Shown: in pieces, positions 63,187 to 64,000 of the stretch | Layout: each line of letters starts with the position of its first letter | How positions within the stretch are numbered: position 1 is the stretch's first letter | Assembly (NCBI GenBank): GCA_016490735.1 | Contig: JAEMWC010000047.1 | Location: 117,501-181,500 of the forward strand | DNA length: 64,000 bases | Reading direction: 5' to 3' | Source of the DNA: Pachyseris speciosa | Taxonomy: Eukaryota; Cnidaria; Anthozoa; Scleractinia; Pachyseridae | Position numbers and translations under genes: made by a program | Notes under the pieces: model-generated | The model's input: the letters and a program-made list of their open reading frames with translations, nothing else | What the model was told of the DNA's origin: nothing | Databases searched by the model: none

Positions 63187-64000
63187 TATTTACCCACGGG
63201 ATCCGTATCACTAAAAAGTGGTCTTCTAAAGAGCCGTGCGCATTAAACCTAGTACTTAAAAGCTGAGACTTAAAAATTACAAACATAGTTGAAAAGTCCT
63301 ATAATAAGTGCTCTATGTTAAGAAGTTTCTAATATACAATATGTTAGTTCGTAATCTCGTAATCTTCTTACATACCGGATGGTTACTTTGTCAGTGGCAA
63401 CCACGTACACCTTCGAAGTTAACGAACAAAAAGTAAAGGACGAAAATTGTAATTTTAAATTCACAAAGCGATTATTGAATAGTTTAAAATAGCTTCAGAA
63501 GTCTGGTATTTTTTTCTGAAGTCTGTAGATGATGGGCGGGTTATTTGTGATAGCAAACGTGTCTATCCGTTTATCTCATTCTCCTGGCTTTGTTGTAAGC
63601 ACTATATTTACCTGATGCCTCGAGTACGAAGGCGGTAAACAAGCATTATTATTATTATAAGCACACATGGCCTGAAAACATTCATTTTGGTATAAACCAC
63701 ACCTTCCCTTTATTCTCGTCGAATTCAATAAAACAAAAGGCATTTTCGCTGTGGGCAAGAAAGTCAGTACCACAGAGTATTGTTTGCATAGTTGTGTAAT
63801 TTACATCTTGACTCCGTACGAAAAGCAAACTTCTAAAAGAGCAGAAGCAATAAAAAAAGGGAAATTTTTGTAGCGCACTCTTGAGATCAGATGGGAGATT
63901 TTGCGAAAATCAAATTATTTTAAAATCGCCTTTCTGCTGCTAAGCTACGCTAACAATGGACAGTGCTCCACTTGTTCGCTGGCTGTTCGTATGGTCCAAT

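Overview
The window reads as animal nuclear DNA, most likely from an anthozoan cnidarian such as a stony coral. It is AT-rich, its genes are split by GT-AG introns, and it is dense with Penelope-like elements (PLEs), restriction-like-endonuclease (RLE) LINEs, CR1/L2-like LINEs, tRNA-derived SINEs, many small inverted-repeat DNA elements and (TAA)n arrays. I saw no bacterial operons, rRNA, CRISPR or viral genes. The species cannot be named from sequence alone.

Left part (about 1-28,000): three copies of a hydroxylysine kinase-like gene (HYKK/AGPHD1, minus strand) lie in a decayed segmental duplication of several kb per unit. Copy C (20284-22476) is a complete two-exon gene. Copy A (921-2777) lost half of exon 1 to an expanded trinucleotide array. 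Copy B (11568-12613) keeps exon 2 and only about 61 bp of exon 1. The shared flank follows each copy: PLE-derived pieces, a SINE tail and two inverted-repeat elements. Later insertions separate the units: a CR1/L2-like LINE with a PLE and a DNA element nested in it (4081-6573), an RLE LINE (9385-11480), a PLE with inverted terminal copies (15476-17275) and RLE LINE scraps inside TAA arrays (18.4-20.2 kb).

Middle part (about 28,000-43,000): no intact gene recognised. It holds many DNA-transposon derivatives, several with readable target-site duplications (TSDs): a TAGCCT-ended family with 9-bp TSDs, a 1.3-kb element with 9-bp TSDs and a helicase-like fragment, a family with 6-bp TSDs and a G/C-run family with 8-bp TSDs. 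It also has tandem repeats of about 140 bp, two adjacent tRNA-like genes and two short ORFs of unknown function.

Right part (about 43,000-64,000): two host genes stand head to head, with 405 bp between their start codons. CFAP161 (minus, 50177-43097, eight coding exons, 306 residues) is a ciliary protein. A THEM4-like acyl-CoA thioesterase (plus, 50583-60368, four coding exons, 297 residues) has a possible mitochondrial leader. Their introns carry many MITEs and a CR1/L2-like LINE. The last 3.5 kb hold microsatellites and two short ORFs I cannot name.

The three host genes belong to separate processes (lysine catabolism, cilia, acyl-CoA metabolism). The most unusual signal is a set of hammerhead-ribozyme-like folds at PLE termini, in three sequence families.
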